Assembly (NCBI RefSeq): GCF_022458985.1
Contig: NC_061789.1
Span: 21,246,357 to 21,310,356 of the forward strand
DNA: 64,000 nt
DNA from: Mugil cephalus
Lineage: Eukaryota; Chordata; Actinopteri; Mugiliformes; Mugilidae
Reading direction: 5' to 3'
Both the position numbers and the translations under genes were made by a program. The notes below the pieces were generated by a model that had not been told where the DNA came from, did not search any database, and worked only from the letters and a program-made list of their open reading frames with translations. Positions 1-12,600 of the stretch are shown here, in pieces. Every line of letters begins with the position of its first letter. Within the stretch, counting starts at the first letter, position 1.

Positions 1-1100
1 TGTGCGTATGATTGTGTTTAGCACATATGCTTGGTTAATCAGTGTATTATGTATTTTATAAAAAGACAATCATTTGAAGATTTTTATGCGTTACTTTAGC
101 AAATCTATTTGGGGGATCAACCATGAAAATGATAAAGAATAGAACCTGAAAACTGAATCTTTTAAAACACAGTATTATTGTTTAATATAAGAACTTTATG
201 TAAACGACCACCGTAGAACCATAAACAGGATGGATTATTTGGCTTGCTGAGACTGGCCTATGGGGGGCCAAGGATCGAACTGAGAGATGGACTTGAAGAG
301 AGGCACTTGTGGTCACCTTGGCCCTTAGTTGCCTTTGACTCTTGCGCTGCCTATTCACTGTTGCAACTGCGTTACGTGTTTACTATGTATTCGTCGCATA
401 TTGTTTACCAGGTGTTTATATCAATCAGCTTGAAGCTCAACATTTTCAGAACATCACTAGTGATAATGTTGTGAATCACATTAAAGCATTGTGCCACCTT
501 TATAGTAGTCTGAGGATGCTGATTGTGTGCTGGTACTTTAAGAGTACTCCAGTTTCTTTTCGATTATTGGGAACAATAACATGCAACTGGTCATGTGTAA
601 AAATGCTCAGAAAAAAGACTTTATATGTTCCCACAGTACAATTTCAGTTTACTCATTAGGCTGATGACAGTCGACTGTGTAAGACTATTTAAAGTATTTA
701 TTTATGTATGGACAGCTACAGGACATTTGTTTTATTTGTGAAATGTTTTCATGATTTACGTGACATGTACGTCGAACGTGTTACAGTGTAACATGCCGTG
801 TGTGATTTTTGGAAACATGTTCTATGCTAACACAGCAGTATACATATGGAATGCTGAGATGTTTATACAATACTTTTGAATATGCTGGTTCTTTACAAAG
901 GTTGAATGGGATATTGCTGTGCTGGAGTTGGACCCATCATGTATAGACTAGAACGATCTTCAAGTTCCACAAACACCATCTGTCAAATTTCCAATGTGAA
1001 CTTTGCTGTATACATCATGAAGGAGACAGTATGGCCCTATTCCATACTACACATGGTAGCTCTCTAAAATAAATTATTTTATTTTGTAAAGTTTGTCTTC
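1..1100. other. AT-rich non-coding sequence, possible 3'UTR of an upstream gene
   Basis: No open reading frame here looks like a protein. The stretch is AT-rich and has a canonical AATAAA at 1068-1073 on the + strand followed by T-rich sequence. It could therefore be the end of a 3'UTR whose coding part lies before the window. This is only an inference from base composition and one hexamer. Confidence 0.2.
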
Positions 1101-1596
1101 ATAAATCATCAGAATATTTCAGGACCTAAAGGAGTATTTTGTCAAATATTCAGTGACTTTGTAAGATATTGTTGTGTTACTCAGCCCTACAATGGGACAT
1201 AATTGGTATGCATGAGAGCAGTGAGTTCCTTGGACAGATCTGAAGAAGAACTTGATCTGGTGCAGGCATGCTGAAAATCAGCAGGATCAGACAGGTGCCC
1301 AGATAATCTTCTTATTTCAGGCCAGAAAACATTGATTTTAAGCAACTCAAAGGGAAGAAGAATAGAGGGAACGAGTTGAGGAAAAATATAGAAAAAGGCA
1401 AATGTCAAGTGCAGATATTTGCTGCTGGAACAGTCTTTTGCCCTCATCTGAAACACAAACGGTTTAAATTCAGTATAAATCACGTTTATTAAAGTTATTA
1501 AATTCACAGAAGTCAATTCTTTGATTAGGATGCAGATGTAAATGTTACTGGATATATCAGATGTGTTTTCACCTAACTGTATTAGTCCAATATTGT

Positions 1597-1945
1597 TAGG
1601 GGTTAGCGCTGATGCCTTCCAACGAGAAGGTCTGGGAAGGTTTGAGTCCAGCTCAGGCCTTTCTGGGTGGAGTTTGCATGTTCTCCCTCTGTTTGTGTGG
1701 GTTTTCTCCAGGTACTCAGGTTTCCTCCCACCTCCAAAGACTCGCTCGTTAGCCTAATTGGACCCTAAATAGACCCTAGGTGTGAGTGTGAGTGTGAATG
1801 GTTGTTTGTCTCAGTGTTAGCCCTGCGATAGACTGGCGACCTGTCCAGGGTGTACCCCGCCTCTCACCTGATGCCAACTGGGATAGGCTCCAGCAACCTC
1901 CGCGACCCTAGTGCAGGATTAAGGGGTACGGAAGATGAGATGAGA
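1597..1945 (+). repeat. SINE-like teleost dispersed repeat with tRNA-like head, copy 1
   Basis: The left part has a tRNA-like head, with a B-box-like GGTTTGAGTCC near 1639-1649. The body carries the motifs GTTTGCATGTTCTCC and GTGTGGGTTTTCTCC. The tail has the recurring TGTCCAGGGTGTACCCCGCC and GGGATAGGCTCCAGCA motifs. I recognise this arrangement as a very abundant fish interspersed repeat. Related pieces occur at 2351-2515, 28010-28085 and, inverted, 51838-51922. The exact family name is not certain from memory. Confidence 0.7.
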
Positions 1946-2031
1946 AGTTAGTAGCAAGGTGTTACATCTGGTTTGAGTATACAGTAATTGTTTATTCATA
2001 TCTTGATACCGTTATCACATGTATTTGGACA

Positions 2032-2240
2032 TACACTGATAAGGAATAACATTATGCCCACTCTGAGGGTGTTGTGCAACAGAAAGTTGTTAGTGGGGTC
2101 CTTTGGGTATTCCGGGTTGAGGGGAGGGGCCTCTGTGGATCATTCCACAGATACCTGATCAGTTAGTGATCTTGTCAATTTAGAGGCCAAGTCAACACCT
2201 TGTGCTGTTTTTCATGTTTTTTTGAGTTGTTCGTAAAGAG
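2032..2240 (-). mobile_element. Tc1-like transposon terminal fragment, family B copy 1
   Basis: It begins with a degraded terminus reading AATAACATTATGCCCAC and continues through a stretch ending in GAGGCCAAGTCAACACCTTG. This matches the 3' portion of a common fish Tc1-like element read on the opposite strand. The segment is clearly related to 44450-44664, and the terminus alone recurs at 37178-37229. No transposase reading frame survives. Confidence 0.6.
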
Positions 2241-2244
2241 TTTT

Positions 2245-2265
2245 TGTGTGTGTGTGTGTGTGTGT
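2245..2265. repeat. (GT)n microsatellite
   Basis: About ten GT units lie between the Tc1 fragment and SINE-like copy 2. A similar GT tract occupies the same relative place next to the sister Tc1 fragment near 44655. Confidence 0.9.
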
Positions 2266-2350
2266 ATTTGTGTGTATATTTGTTATGCAGATGCAGACCT
2301 GTGTGGAGTTTATATGTGTCTGCATGGATTCGACTTTTTCCCATCATTTG

Positions 2351-2515
2351 TTAGGTTCATTGGTGATTCTAAATTGACCATAGGTGAGAGTGTCAGTGTG
2401 AATGGTTGTCTGACTCTCTGTTAGGCCTGAGATAGACTGGTGAATCGTCCAGGGTGTACCCCGCCTCTCACCCGATGACAGCTGGGATAGGCTCCAGCAA
2501 CCCCTCCCCTGGTAA
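2351..2515 (+). repeat. SINE-like teleost dispersed repeat, copy 2 (5' truncated)
   Basis: Only the body and tail remain. The GTCCAGGGTGTACCCCGCC and GGGATAGGCTCCAGCA motifs are shared with the copy at 1597-1945, while the tRNA-like head is missing. Confidence 0.7.
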
Positions 2516-2599
2516 CAGTAAAACAGAAGAAACAGTAGCACGCTCGTTAGCGCCAATGTGGATCCAATGTTGGCAGGCATGACCAACGTTTTGACACGG

Positions 2600-4130
2600 A
2601 GGTCTTCTTCAGGGTGATGCAGGGAAAAAGCTAGACTTCAAGTGCCACCGCTTACAAGGATCTGAGTATTACACACTCCAAAAGACAAAGCAGCATCCTC
2701 TTCTGATATTCCATTTAACAAAGCTGTGAACACTGGAAATATCATATAGGACTATTGTAGTATTGGACTTATTGAAGAAGTATATGACCTCAATTGAAAC
2801 CTTTCCCACTAGATTCAATTGATTTTTTGTTACCAAACATCCATTACTTTTTCCTATGTGTCACTAGAAAACTTGCCATTAAGCTGATGTATCCACTTGC
2901 ATTAAATTGCTGTTCATACATATGAAAGGGGATGTTCACAGGACGAGGGCTGAGAGAACGATCTGATGACTGACATGAATGCAGAGTTATAGTCATGGAG
3001 TAATTGCAGTGTTTGTAAATACATTATCCAATTTCCTGCCTCGAGGAGATTTTAATTAGCTTGTTGGAACAGAGTGACAGTAATCTTACTGGGAACCTTC
3101 CAGTAAACATGTACACTTAGTATTCTTTTAAGTATCAGTCAGCCATTTAGGATAACAGCAGTGAAATTTATTCTTTTGGGGCAAGGGTACAAAAGGCCAC
3201 TGCAGTCAAATTCTTGTCTTAAATAGCAATTTTCTCCCATCAGCTCTTGGGACAGATGATTCTGGGAGCGTAGCCAAAAACAGGAAAGAGTTTTGAATGT
3301 GTGCGATGGTCACATCCATGCAACTTAGTGCATTGGGGAAAGGAGTTTGAGATGTTTGCATGAATTGGCAGCCTGGCTGTGGACGTCATTTTGTTCAGGT
3401 GGTGTGACTGTTGCTCTTTGATGATTATCAACCATTCACACATTCTCCGGCTGAGTATGCAGAGCATCGGGGTGTGCCGTGGCCTCTTCTGAACTATTTC
3501 CATTTCAAAAGGTACTAATGGGTAGACGCTGACTGTGAGCAGCTGATCAGCCAGGAATACACAAGATCAAACAAATGGTTCAGTCACTAAGTCAAGCCTT
3601 CAGTGATGCCAGACAGTGAGACATGCGTGGAGGCTTTTCTCACAGTGTGTTTAATCAGATTAAACATATTGGATTGAAGGTTAAAAATCAACGAGAAAAG
3701 AGAAACAGTCAACTATATACAGTAAATAGCCATTATTATTAATACAAGTCATTTGCACAAGCACACAAGTCTCTGAGAACAAGGTTCTCCTTAAGTAGAG
3801 TCCAGGTACTTCATAAGTATTGCATTCTGCACTCTCTGAAACATAATGATGTGGCAGGACACATTTCTTTTAGTGCCTTATTTTCCTCATCAGTCATTCA
3901 TGTCAGGCCTTTATGGTTAAACACATTAATGTTTTGCCCAATGCATAAACCCCCATCTCGCAATGAAGATTAAGCCTTTGTGCATTAGTAAAAACTACTA
4001 TTATTTATTTTTTGTTTTTCATTATTTGTTGTCTGTGGCGACACTCCCTTTGCTGGATGTCTAGTTTTTTTACATAAACCAACACTAACTAACAAAGACA
4101 TGGAGAAATGGCCCCATATGCTGTGAACCA
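2600..4130. other. Non-coding stretch, nothing recognised
   Basis: Short reading frames occur, the longest being 87 codons on the - strand at 3240-3503. None has a recognisable domain, a signal or splice-supported continuation. No repeat family was identified. Confidence 0.5.
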
Positions 4131-4329
4131 TCAGGAGTGAGACATGCTATGCATAGGTTGCACGCAGTAGCAGACAATGTTTGTGTAATCGCCCTCACTG
4201 CCAAAAGGGGGAGACGAGAAGGTCCTCACTATCTGTGTGGCCCCATGCTGACACCCTGTGTCTTTAAGGAGCCATGCAAAGAGGGCGTGTTCACATGCAC
4301 AAGGCAAGATGCATTGTAGTATTGCACTC

Positions 4330-4542
4330 CAGAGCAGAATGAGTGTTTGCGAGGATGTGGTGAAAGCAGCAGTAAGATTTCTCTGATAAAGCAGACGGCA
4401 TCGGTGAGACAGAGCAGCCTGGAGCTGAAAGAGCTGAAGAGAACTCGTTGCATCTCATTTCTTTTGATGAGTGCACCCTCCCTTTGTCGATCTGCTGGGG
4501 GCCTAAAGGAGCAGCAGCCGGCTTTTATGAATGAGATGCTCG
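4330..4542 (+). promoter_or_regulatory. Candidate non-coding first exon and promoter region of cdc42ep4
   Basis: A locally less AT-rich stretch ends in a strong splice donor, CTCG|GTAAGC, with the junction after 4542. cdc42ep4 needs an upstream 5'UTR exon, because a polypyrimidine tract and acceptor (CAG, ending 13616) precede its coding exon. No better donor was noticed between. If 4542 were joined to 13617, the leader would carry a 12-codon upstream ORF starting at the ATG at 4527 and stopping just inside the coding exon's 5'UTR. The 5' limit of the exon is unknown. This is an inference; transcript data would settle it. Confidence 0.28.
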
Positions 4543-4999
4543 GTAAGCGTGTGCGCTGTCGTGTTTCTACTTAAATTTAACCTCATGAAGTGTATCTTTT
4601 ATTACTATTGTTAGTTATTGTTGTATTTTGTCAGGCCTTATTCCACGGCTCCGCTGAGTGCACGGTGCAGGAGGCTGCAGGCGCGTTTTGTCATCTATTA
4701 TTGTTCTCCTGCCACTGACCCACCCAGAATCAGAGCTGGTAGTATCATTAAACCAGACACAAGAGGAAGATGTTGTTAAACAGACTCGTATTATAATTTT
4801 ATCATTTAGTTAGGTGTTTTCGCCGAAGCTACTTTGTGTGCGGTATCTTCAGAAACAATATTAATGAATTTGCTTATTTGGGAAGGTGTTTAAACTAAAA
4901 TGGTTGCAAATGGTTCCTTCCATACGAGTTTCTAACCAACGGGAAAACTCCATCGTCTTAGTTTAAGTACAACAAGCACTAAACTTTAAAATCATCCGG

Positions 5000-7900
5000 A
5001 TTAGGCCAAGAGGGCATTCTGAGCTGGCAGCGCATAATGGGGGAAATGTTCAAGTGCGCATTTTCTCAATGCTAGTATTTCGAAACACCTGTCAAAACGT
5101 ATTGTGGCGTGTGTGTGGTGTTTCTTAAGGTGGTAGGAGGCTCGATGGCAGGTGTTCAGTTTGTCCAGTCCTTCACCCCACTGTCCCAGAGTCTCTTGCG
5201 ATGGTTGACCTGGGCTGGTTGCATGGTTGGGTTGCCACTGGATGAACTCATTATAGGTGATGGGCCTCAGATTTGGGCCTCAGATTTGTGAACTACCATT
5301 ACATCACTGCCCTCTCTACTTATGAGGCAAATTGGATCTCTTTATTTGTTTGTTTGTTCGTTTGTTTGTTTCCCACAAGAGCCTTGTGAGACCTCATGTG
5401 CTGCCTGCCAGGACAGTTTGATGAACTCGGGTTGATGACGGAGCAGATCTTACACCGTCAACTTTGGCACAGAAAATGTCTCTCAAAAAGAACAACTCCC
5501 TTTCAACCAGTTTCTTCTCTATCTACTGCCTTCTTTTTCATGAGCGACAAAGCATCTGTTCACCTCCAAGAGACATGTTTGTGCCTGAAGGTGAAAGTTA
5601 TTCTTACTCCTTGTGGTGTTGGACGATGTGCCAAGCGCTCTGTCATTGGGGCAGCGCAGTGTAGACGGAATTTGCTGGCTCATACCTCAGGAAACATAAC
5701 CTCCTCCTCATAATTTAGTTTGCAAATGTGTACTTGTAATTTAGAAATGATCTACATTTCAGAACATAACTGTTAGCGCTGGAGTGAAGCCATATTATTT
5801 GTGGCCACTGAAGTATAGTCATGCACCCATGTTTGAACATGCCTGCAGTCTGTGTGCTCATTTGAGGCAATGTGTGTGTCCTGTCCAGCCCCTTCACATT
5901 CCAGGAAATACCAGTATAAACAGTTATTTATATGTTTTTGTTTTTTTTTTCCTCTGGAATGCCTCTGAGGACGGCGATAGTGAACTTCTGGATATTATAG
6001 AGACCTATGACTGGTCTTTTGATAGATATGTAGTTGAAGTATCATGTTGCAGTTTGGTCATTGCTATTAGATTCTACGAATGATACATAAATTCCATTCC
6101 AGTGGTAGATATACTTCTTGTAGAACTGTCATTCTCTCTGGGCTCGAAATATATTGATCATGGCTAGTTGTGACGGTAATAAAGTTTATTAGTTCACTGC
6201 CACCTACCTTTTTTGTAACTTTGTTGTTCCAACATCACATTCTCTAGGTGTCTCATATGTCAGCGTGTGAATGCTGTGTTTGTTCCTGTGTCTTTTGTTG
6301 GTCTGCATTGTTTTGGTTGGTTGCATTCAGCATGCTGCTTTGTGAGCATGTGTGCTCGGGTTGCTAACCCAGAGGAAATGTTTATTCTACTGAAGTCCTG
6401 TTTCCTTGTCACTAGATGCAGTCTTGCATAGAGTTCACATAACTGAAACAGTAATCATCGACAGGGTCTTGTGAACCTTAACTCACCTGTTCAGTGGTAC
6501 AGATTTGAAGTCGGTTTATATTGACCTGTACTGTAGAATGCCCTCTGCTTCACAATTTCCCAGACACATGTTCGTTTCTTCTTTTTTTTTTCTTTTGCTT
6601 CTCTGACCCTGTAATTATGACATGCTTGGTCTTTAAAGCATGAATCTCTGAATCCCCTAACTTCCCTGCATTCTTTCCTCTCAGGCGTTTCAGAAACATA
6701 ACTTCACTGTTCTTCTGCAGTGCTTTACAGACTCCTAGCGCAGCCATTCGACCTGAACCGAGAGCTGTCATCAGCTGCTGTGACTCAGCTACTTGCTGTG
6801 AAGCTTATCCGGTTGTGTTCATCTTCTAAAATAATTAAAGGAACCAAATCTGAGGCACTGATACATCCTGTCTTTACTGTAGAGTAAAGTGTAACACATG
6901 TTGTCAGCACTGACTCCCAGCACTGTCAGTTATTAAAAATGACCTTTGCTGGAGATATGGGCTGTATTTGTTTGGATAGCCCATCGGAATTACAGCACGA
7001 TGGAGCAGTGCCTTGTTTGTATTTTGAGTGGTCAGGAAGGGCAGGCTGAGAAGATTTCCGGAGAGATGGGAGGGTTTACTGCCTCATTTTGTCCCTGCCC
7101 TTCCTGTGGATGTACCCCCTAATATGTTTGGCCATAAAAAACTTGGCAACAGTATGTGCAACATGCACTTTTGGATGGTTCCTCTTTTGAGGTCACTGGT
7201 GTTGGATCAAGTATCTCAGTGATCGTAAGTCATATTCTCACAATTCTGCGAGCATATATTGCATTTAATAGTGCACTGAGCTTATCCAGAGAGGGACAAA
7301 AGTTACCTGAGCCTGGTTGTTGACCTTGCATCTGGATTAGATTGAAAAAGCTGGAAAATTCTTTGCAGTTTCTCATTACCAAAAGCATTACCAAGCTAAT
7401 GTTAAGTGGTTGTTTCTGGCAGGCTAAATTGTAACACCAATGTGAACTTTGTTTCTGCACATTCCAGCTGGTTATGTTGAGACACTCTAAATGCCCGAAC
7501 GGTGCAAGCTTCTGTTCCCCACTCCCCATTTTTATTTCAATTGAAAGCCCAGGACATTGTGTTGAGCCATGCTGGCTGCAAAGTTATTCTAACTTTGATT
7601 CTGTTGGGCGATAAAATCTGAGCCAGGAGGGGTAACATTGTTTGTGTATAAAAAGGCATTGTTAAGCCAAGGAAATTATGTTTACCGAAACTTGTTTAGT
7701 GCTCAAAACGCTTTTAATTCTTGGGCAAAATACTGCTTTCTTGTCTGTTGTCCACTCTTTTCTGCCATGTTTGTCAGGACAGAGAGAAATGGATGCAGTT
7801 TCTGGGAGCTGTGTTTGCTTTAAATATAAAAGAGACAAGTCATCTCCTCTCGGGTAAGAGATGTCAGCTGGTACAAGTGGAGCTGACTTGCTACAGGCAT

Positions 7901-8480
7901 TTTTTTTTTGCCAGGAACTCTTTCATTAGCTGTCGAGGTTTTTATAAACAAAATCACTGTCTGTGCCGGTCTTCTTCTGTTAAGTTGCATGATCATTTAC
8001 CAGTACAGGAAATGCTTTCTTTAAACAGATCACAGGATGTCTACAGATGTAGTGCTCACCAACATGAATGCTGATTCAAATACCTACAGTTTTATGTGTG
8101 TGTGCTTCATGACTTTGGCACACGTTAAGTTATTATTTAGTGATCTCATGACATTAGTTAGATCTGTGCAAAACTCTGATCATAACTGGAAGGTGCACTA
8201 TAATCTATGGCAGTAAAGGTAAATAAATAAAGACACTGGTAAATGAGGAAATCCATAATTCAACCACGTAGAGCCCTCATACATCAACATCACCATATGA
8301 ATAATTAGCAAAGAATCACACTCTTGTATACTATTTGTATACTAAATACTTTCATTTATATATTCTTACTTAGATTTATTTATTATTTAGCTAGTTGGCA
8401 CAGATAATACACAGTCCTCAGAGATATTATTTAGATATCATCTGACTCTCATGGTATTTCTAAATCTATAAAGGGAGAGA
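5000..8480. other. Non-coding stretch, probably 5'UTR intron of cdc42ep4
   Basis: Nothing protein-like was found on either strand. Minor features are a (TTTG)n-like tract at about 5341-5371, a 13 bp tandem duplication at about 5262-5287 and scattered short homopolymer runs. If the candidate first exon is right, this is intronic. Confidence 0.4.
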
Positions 8481-8498
8481 TTCACATATACACATATA

Positions 8499-9651
8499 CA
8501 GTACTGTGCAAAAGTTTAAGGCAGGTGTAGAAAAAATGCTGTAAACTAAGAATGCGTTCAAAAATATAAATAATGATTGTTAATTTTTATCAATTTACAA
8601 AATGCAAATTGAGCAACAAAAGAAGAATCTAAGTCACATCCATATTTGGTGTTAATACCCTTTGCCTTCAAACCAGCATCAATCCTTATAGTTACACTTG
8701 CACAAAGTCAAGGATTTTGTAGTATTACGATGCAGTGGTCGGCCAAGGAAACTTGGATGAAACTTGGTGAAAAACAAATTAAACTAATTTCTCTTCAAAA
8801 TAAGAAGACATCCAGCAGAGCCATCAGCTCCGAACTGTCAGAAACCAGTGGGACCCAGGTAAGTCTGGCCAGAAGTGGTCTTCATGGAGAGTTGCAGAGT
8901 TAAAGCCAAAAATCCAGACCTCTGACATGGAAACAAGGCCAAGACTCAACTATGGATGAAAACATAGGAACAGGGGTCAGAAAAATGTCAGAAGGTGCTC
9001 TGGACTGATGAGTCAATATTTAAAATATTTGGCTGTATCAGAAGGCAGTTTGTTCACCAAAGGACTTAAGAGCGCTTCAATAATGAGTGTCTTCAGGCAA
9101 CAGTGAAGCATGATGGAGGTTCCTTGCAAGTTTGGGGCTGAATTTCTGTCCTCAATGGTTTGAAATATAGGCCGATACTTATCCATCATGCAATACCATC
9201 AGGGAGGAGTATGATTGGCCCCAAATTTATGCTGCAGCATGCAAAAGACCCCAAACATACAGCCAAAGACATTAAGAACTATCTTCAGCGTAAAGAAGAA
9301 CAAGAAGTCCTGGGAGTGATGGTACAGTCGCCACAGAGCCCTGATGTCAACATCATGGAGTGTGTCTGGGATTACATGAAAAAGGATTTGAGGAAGCCTA
9401 AACCCACAAAAGATCTGTGGTTAGTTCTCCAAGACGTTTGGAACAATCTACCAGCTGAGTTCCTTCATAAACTGTCTAAGTGTACCTAGAGGAATTGATG
9501 CTGTCTTGAAGGCAAAGGGTGGTCACACCAAATATTGATTTGATTTAGATTTCTCTTCTGTTCATTCACTGCATTTTGTTAATTGATTAACTAAAACAAA
9601 AATAAACTATTAACACACTAATTTTTTCATACCTGCCTAAAACTTTTATAT
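8499..9651 (+). mobile_element. Tc1-like DNA transposon, family A, inactivated
   Basis: The left terminus starts CAGTACTGTGCAAAAGTTTA and the right terminus ends with the inverted counterpart CCTGCCTAAAACTTTTATA. Both ends also contain the family's CCCTTTGCCTTCAAA-type internal repeat, inverted. The element is about 1.15 kb, and its interior holds broken transposase coding sequence. The best-preserved part of the transposase is at 9160-9486. Its orientation is the same as that of cdc42ep4. Confidence 0.85.
9160..9489 (+). pseudogene. Tc1/mariner transposase C-terminal fragment (DDE domain), dead
   Basis: The frame contains the C-terminal part of a Tc1-type DD34E transposase: a DPKHT motif, a SPQSPDVN motif and the final catalytic Glu in the IMECVWD segment. 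The catalytic Asp expected four residues before KHT in the usual DNDPKH motif is replaced by Ala, so the segment reads HAKDPKH. The N-terminal DNA-binding region and first catalytic Asp are not in this frame. The remains at 8770-8900 are frameshifted relative to it. The gene is a relic and cannot encode an active enzyme. Confidence 0.85.
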
Positions 9652-9654
9652 ATT

Positions 9655-9658
<4 letters not shown>

Positions 9659-9697
<39 letters not shown>
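9659..9697. repeat. (TG)n microsatellite
   Basis: About 19 uninterrupted TG units directly abut the right end of the Tc1-like element. Confidence 0.95.
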
Positions 9698-9699
<2 letters not shown>

Positions 9700-12600
9700 A
9701 TGTGTATTTATTTTTACACGTGTTTATGGTGAACAGGTCTAGCCAACAAGCGCAATGCATGTTTCAGTGTAAGCAGCTTAGGCTGAATCCACAGCACCAC
9801 AAGCGTGGCACGATTGGACCGTTTTAGCAATCACTAAATTTGGCTTCCGTGTAAGAAGGAGGGCTTTATTTGTAAATTCACATTAGACCAGCATGTTGTC
9901 TCTTATTGCTGCATCTCTGACGACATCATCTGTGTAATGTCTGTTGTTCCCTGATTGAGAGATCATGTGATGTCCACTGCTTATCATTAGGCTGCACCTT
10001 TCTAAATGACTTACTCAGGCCTGCTAACTGAGTTGCCTAGTAGATACCTCTCTGCTCGAGGCCATTTGGCTGCTTAATTGCTGGAGCATGTGTGTAAGCG
10101 TCTGTGCTAGCCTATGACTGTACAATCGTACACCACTTGCGGTTGTTGGGACGTTTGATCATAAGAATAATTTTCCCCAGTACATGTCGCCTTGCAACCC
10201 CAAAATATTCTCTTGAGGTCATTTTGTCCATCTGGGTCAATGACTTCAAATGGTACATACAGAGATCCTGCAGCACCATTGTGGCAACCCTCTTCTTTCA
10301 GGCAGAATACGCAAAGGACCTATCAAGTACACAGAACATGCACCATAAATTGCACCACCATTTGAGCATTGACAAGAAGTGACAATGCATGTTCATTTTA
10401 AACACAAAATATCCAGACAGTCAGTATTCATAAAGTCATAGACATAACATTTGGGCAGTAGACTCGGTATGTGTATTGAAAATAAAGTTTTGCCATATGT
10501 ATACAAATATAACTAACTTTACATTCCCATGGCATATATTTCAAGAAAGTGACTGACATATACTTTGGGCAAACAAATATGCAACGGCGGGATAAGTGAA
10601 GTAGGGTTTGCTTTGGAGACATTCCAGGGCGCTCATATGGCGCAGTGCTGCTGCTTTGAGAAAAGCCACATCCACATTAGAGCATGTCAGTCATACTTAG
10701 AATTGTACATATCATTCAGAAGGCCCAAGGTCTGTTTGTCAGTGAGCGTGCGCTAGTTTTTGAGAAGCATTACTGTCAGAATGAAGTGATGCAGATGTGC
10801 TTTGTGTTTCTGTGCTTCGTTCTGTGTCTCCTGTGGGCTCTCTTGCGTTCAGACCATGAGCGTTGCGAACGTCTGTTTATAAAGTCCACCCCCAGCTGTG
10901 ACCCGATGATTCCCACGCTAACTGCTGTCTTCTCTGGCCCTCTTCCACTTTTTCATTCACATGTAAACTCACTTGTACATGGACACGCCTCGCAGAAATT
11001 GAAAAGTTAGACAAGTTATTACAAATACAGCTCTAAATGCTCATGAATTAATTGTGAAAGTAGAAATCTGCTGCTATACAGAGCCTCATGGATTTTGTTT
11101 AGATTTAGCTGATGAAGGACAGTCTATCTGGTGGTCTGTAACAAGTTTCTGTCTCTGTCTCCCTTCTATGGACACCATTGAGCTATTCAGCTTGACCTTG
11201 GCATTGGGGTTGCAGAGAGGAGTGGGGGAAGGGCTTTCACAGCCACTTGTTGGGCTGACTTGTTCAGTTTTGGTACACAAGGTACAACACATCAGTACTG
11301 GGAGTGTTCCTGATGAGATCTTTCTGAAGAATTTCATTCAGCATGAGCTTCTGCTCTCTCTAAAGCTGAGCTCAGACTATAAGAGTTTTAGATTCTGCCC
11401 TGCAAAATCATGTTCTATCACACACTTTTTAATTGCTAATCTCAATCTTACAAAAAACCCCACTGAAAACAGGGCAGCTGGTCAAGAGTATACATGTTCT
11501 GTTTCTGTCCCTAACCAAATGATGTCTGCTTTGAGGTTAGCCTAGTTAGAACCACTAATGTTTTTTGTTTTTTTTTTACTATAAGGCCATAGTTATTTTT
11601 ATGTGCAAAGAGTCCAGCCCACCTACCTTAGCAGAAGGAGGATAGGAGGATAGTCTAGAAATGCATTTCAGACAAACGGCTATAACAGCTGTTGTAGTCT
11701 GCATTACTGTGATGTGATGTTACACACAGAGGTGCACGGCTTGCAGTGCTGTATGGTACAGAGCTACACTGTACCCACGGTGTAACTATGGCTCAGATCT
11801 CACAACTTGACAGGCATTTTATATGAAATTATTATTTGAATCTCCACACCAATGTGTTGTACCTTGATTTCTGCATTCAGCAACATTATTATGCACAGTG
11901 CATAACCACTTGTCTTCTCTTTTCAAGCCACCCAGAAGTAACTATTATGTGTTCTTTGATGTTTTTTGCTAGGTGTGATTTTTCTTTTTCCACAAAAACA
12001 TCAGAATAGACAGCTTCAATAATATTTTTTTCCAGAGTGAATGAACGTGTTTGTCTCTTTCCATCCGGAATTAATGGAAAGTTTTCACATTGTGTTCCAG
12101 CTTAAGTCAACAATGCAGCTCTCTTTTATATATACCACACACCTCTCTGGATTTCACATCTAAGCATACTGGTACATGTCTATCTTTTATTCATTTCTAT
12201 TGTTGACTAGATGGAATGAATGTGTCACAATGTAATGTGACATCAGATAAAGATTGCATAATGTGCAGCTGACATTAAAGACCATGGGTTGCATGCTTCA
12301 GTAAAGCCAGAAACCTTCTGCAGTCTCTGACAGGAAACGCAGTTGCTTGCTTGCAGGAGAGTGTTTCTATGGAAACCCAAGCAGGTGAGGGCCTGAACAG
12401 GAAGAGAAGTATAGACTCCGCTGGCAAACACAGGGGGTGGAGACAGGGGAATGAGGTCAATGCACGAAAACGCCTGCCACATGAAACATGTGCCCTCGTA
12501 CTGGAAGCAACTCTACCTTGTTTATATTTTGCTAGTTTGCCGGTAAATAGTTCAAACTCTGAGTTAAGTCACTGGTTCGATGTTCCGTCTATGCTAGCAT

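Noticed and set aside
11054..11545. A 163-codon + strand frame
   Set aside because: No recognisable domain, no splice or promoter support, and a competing - strand frame overlaps it. Probably chance in an intron.
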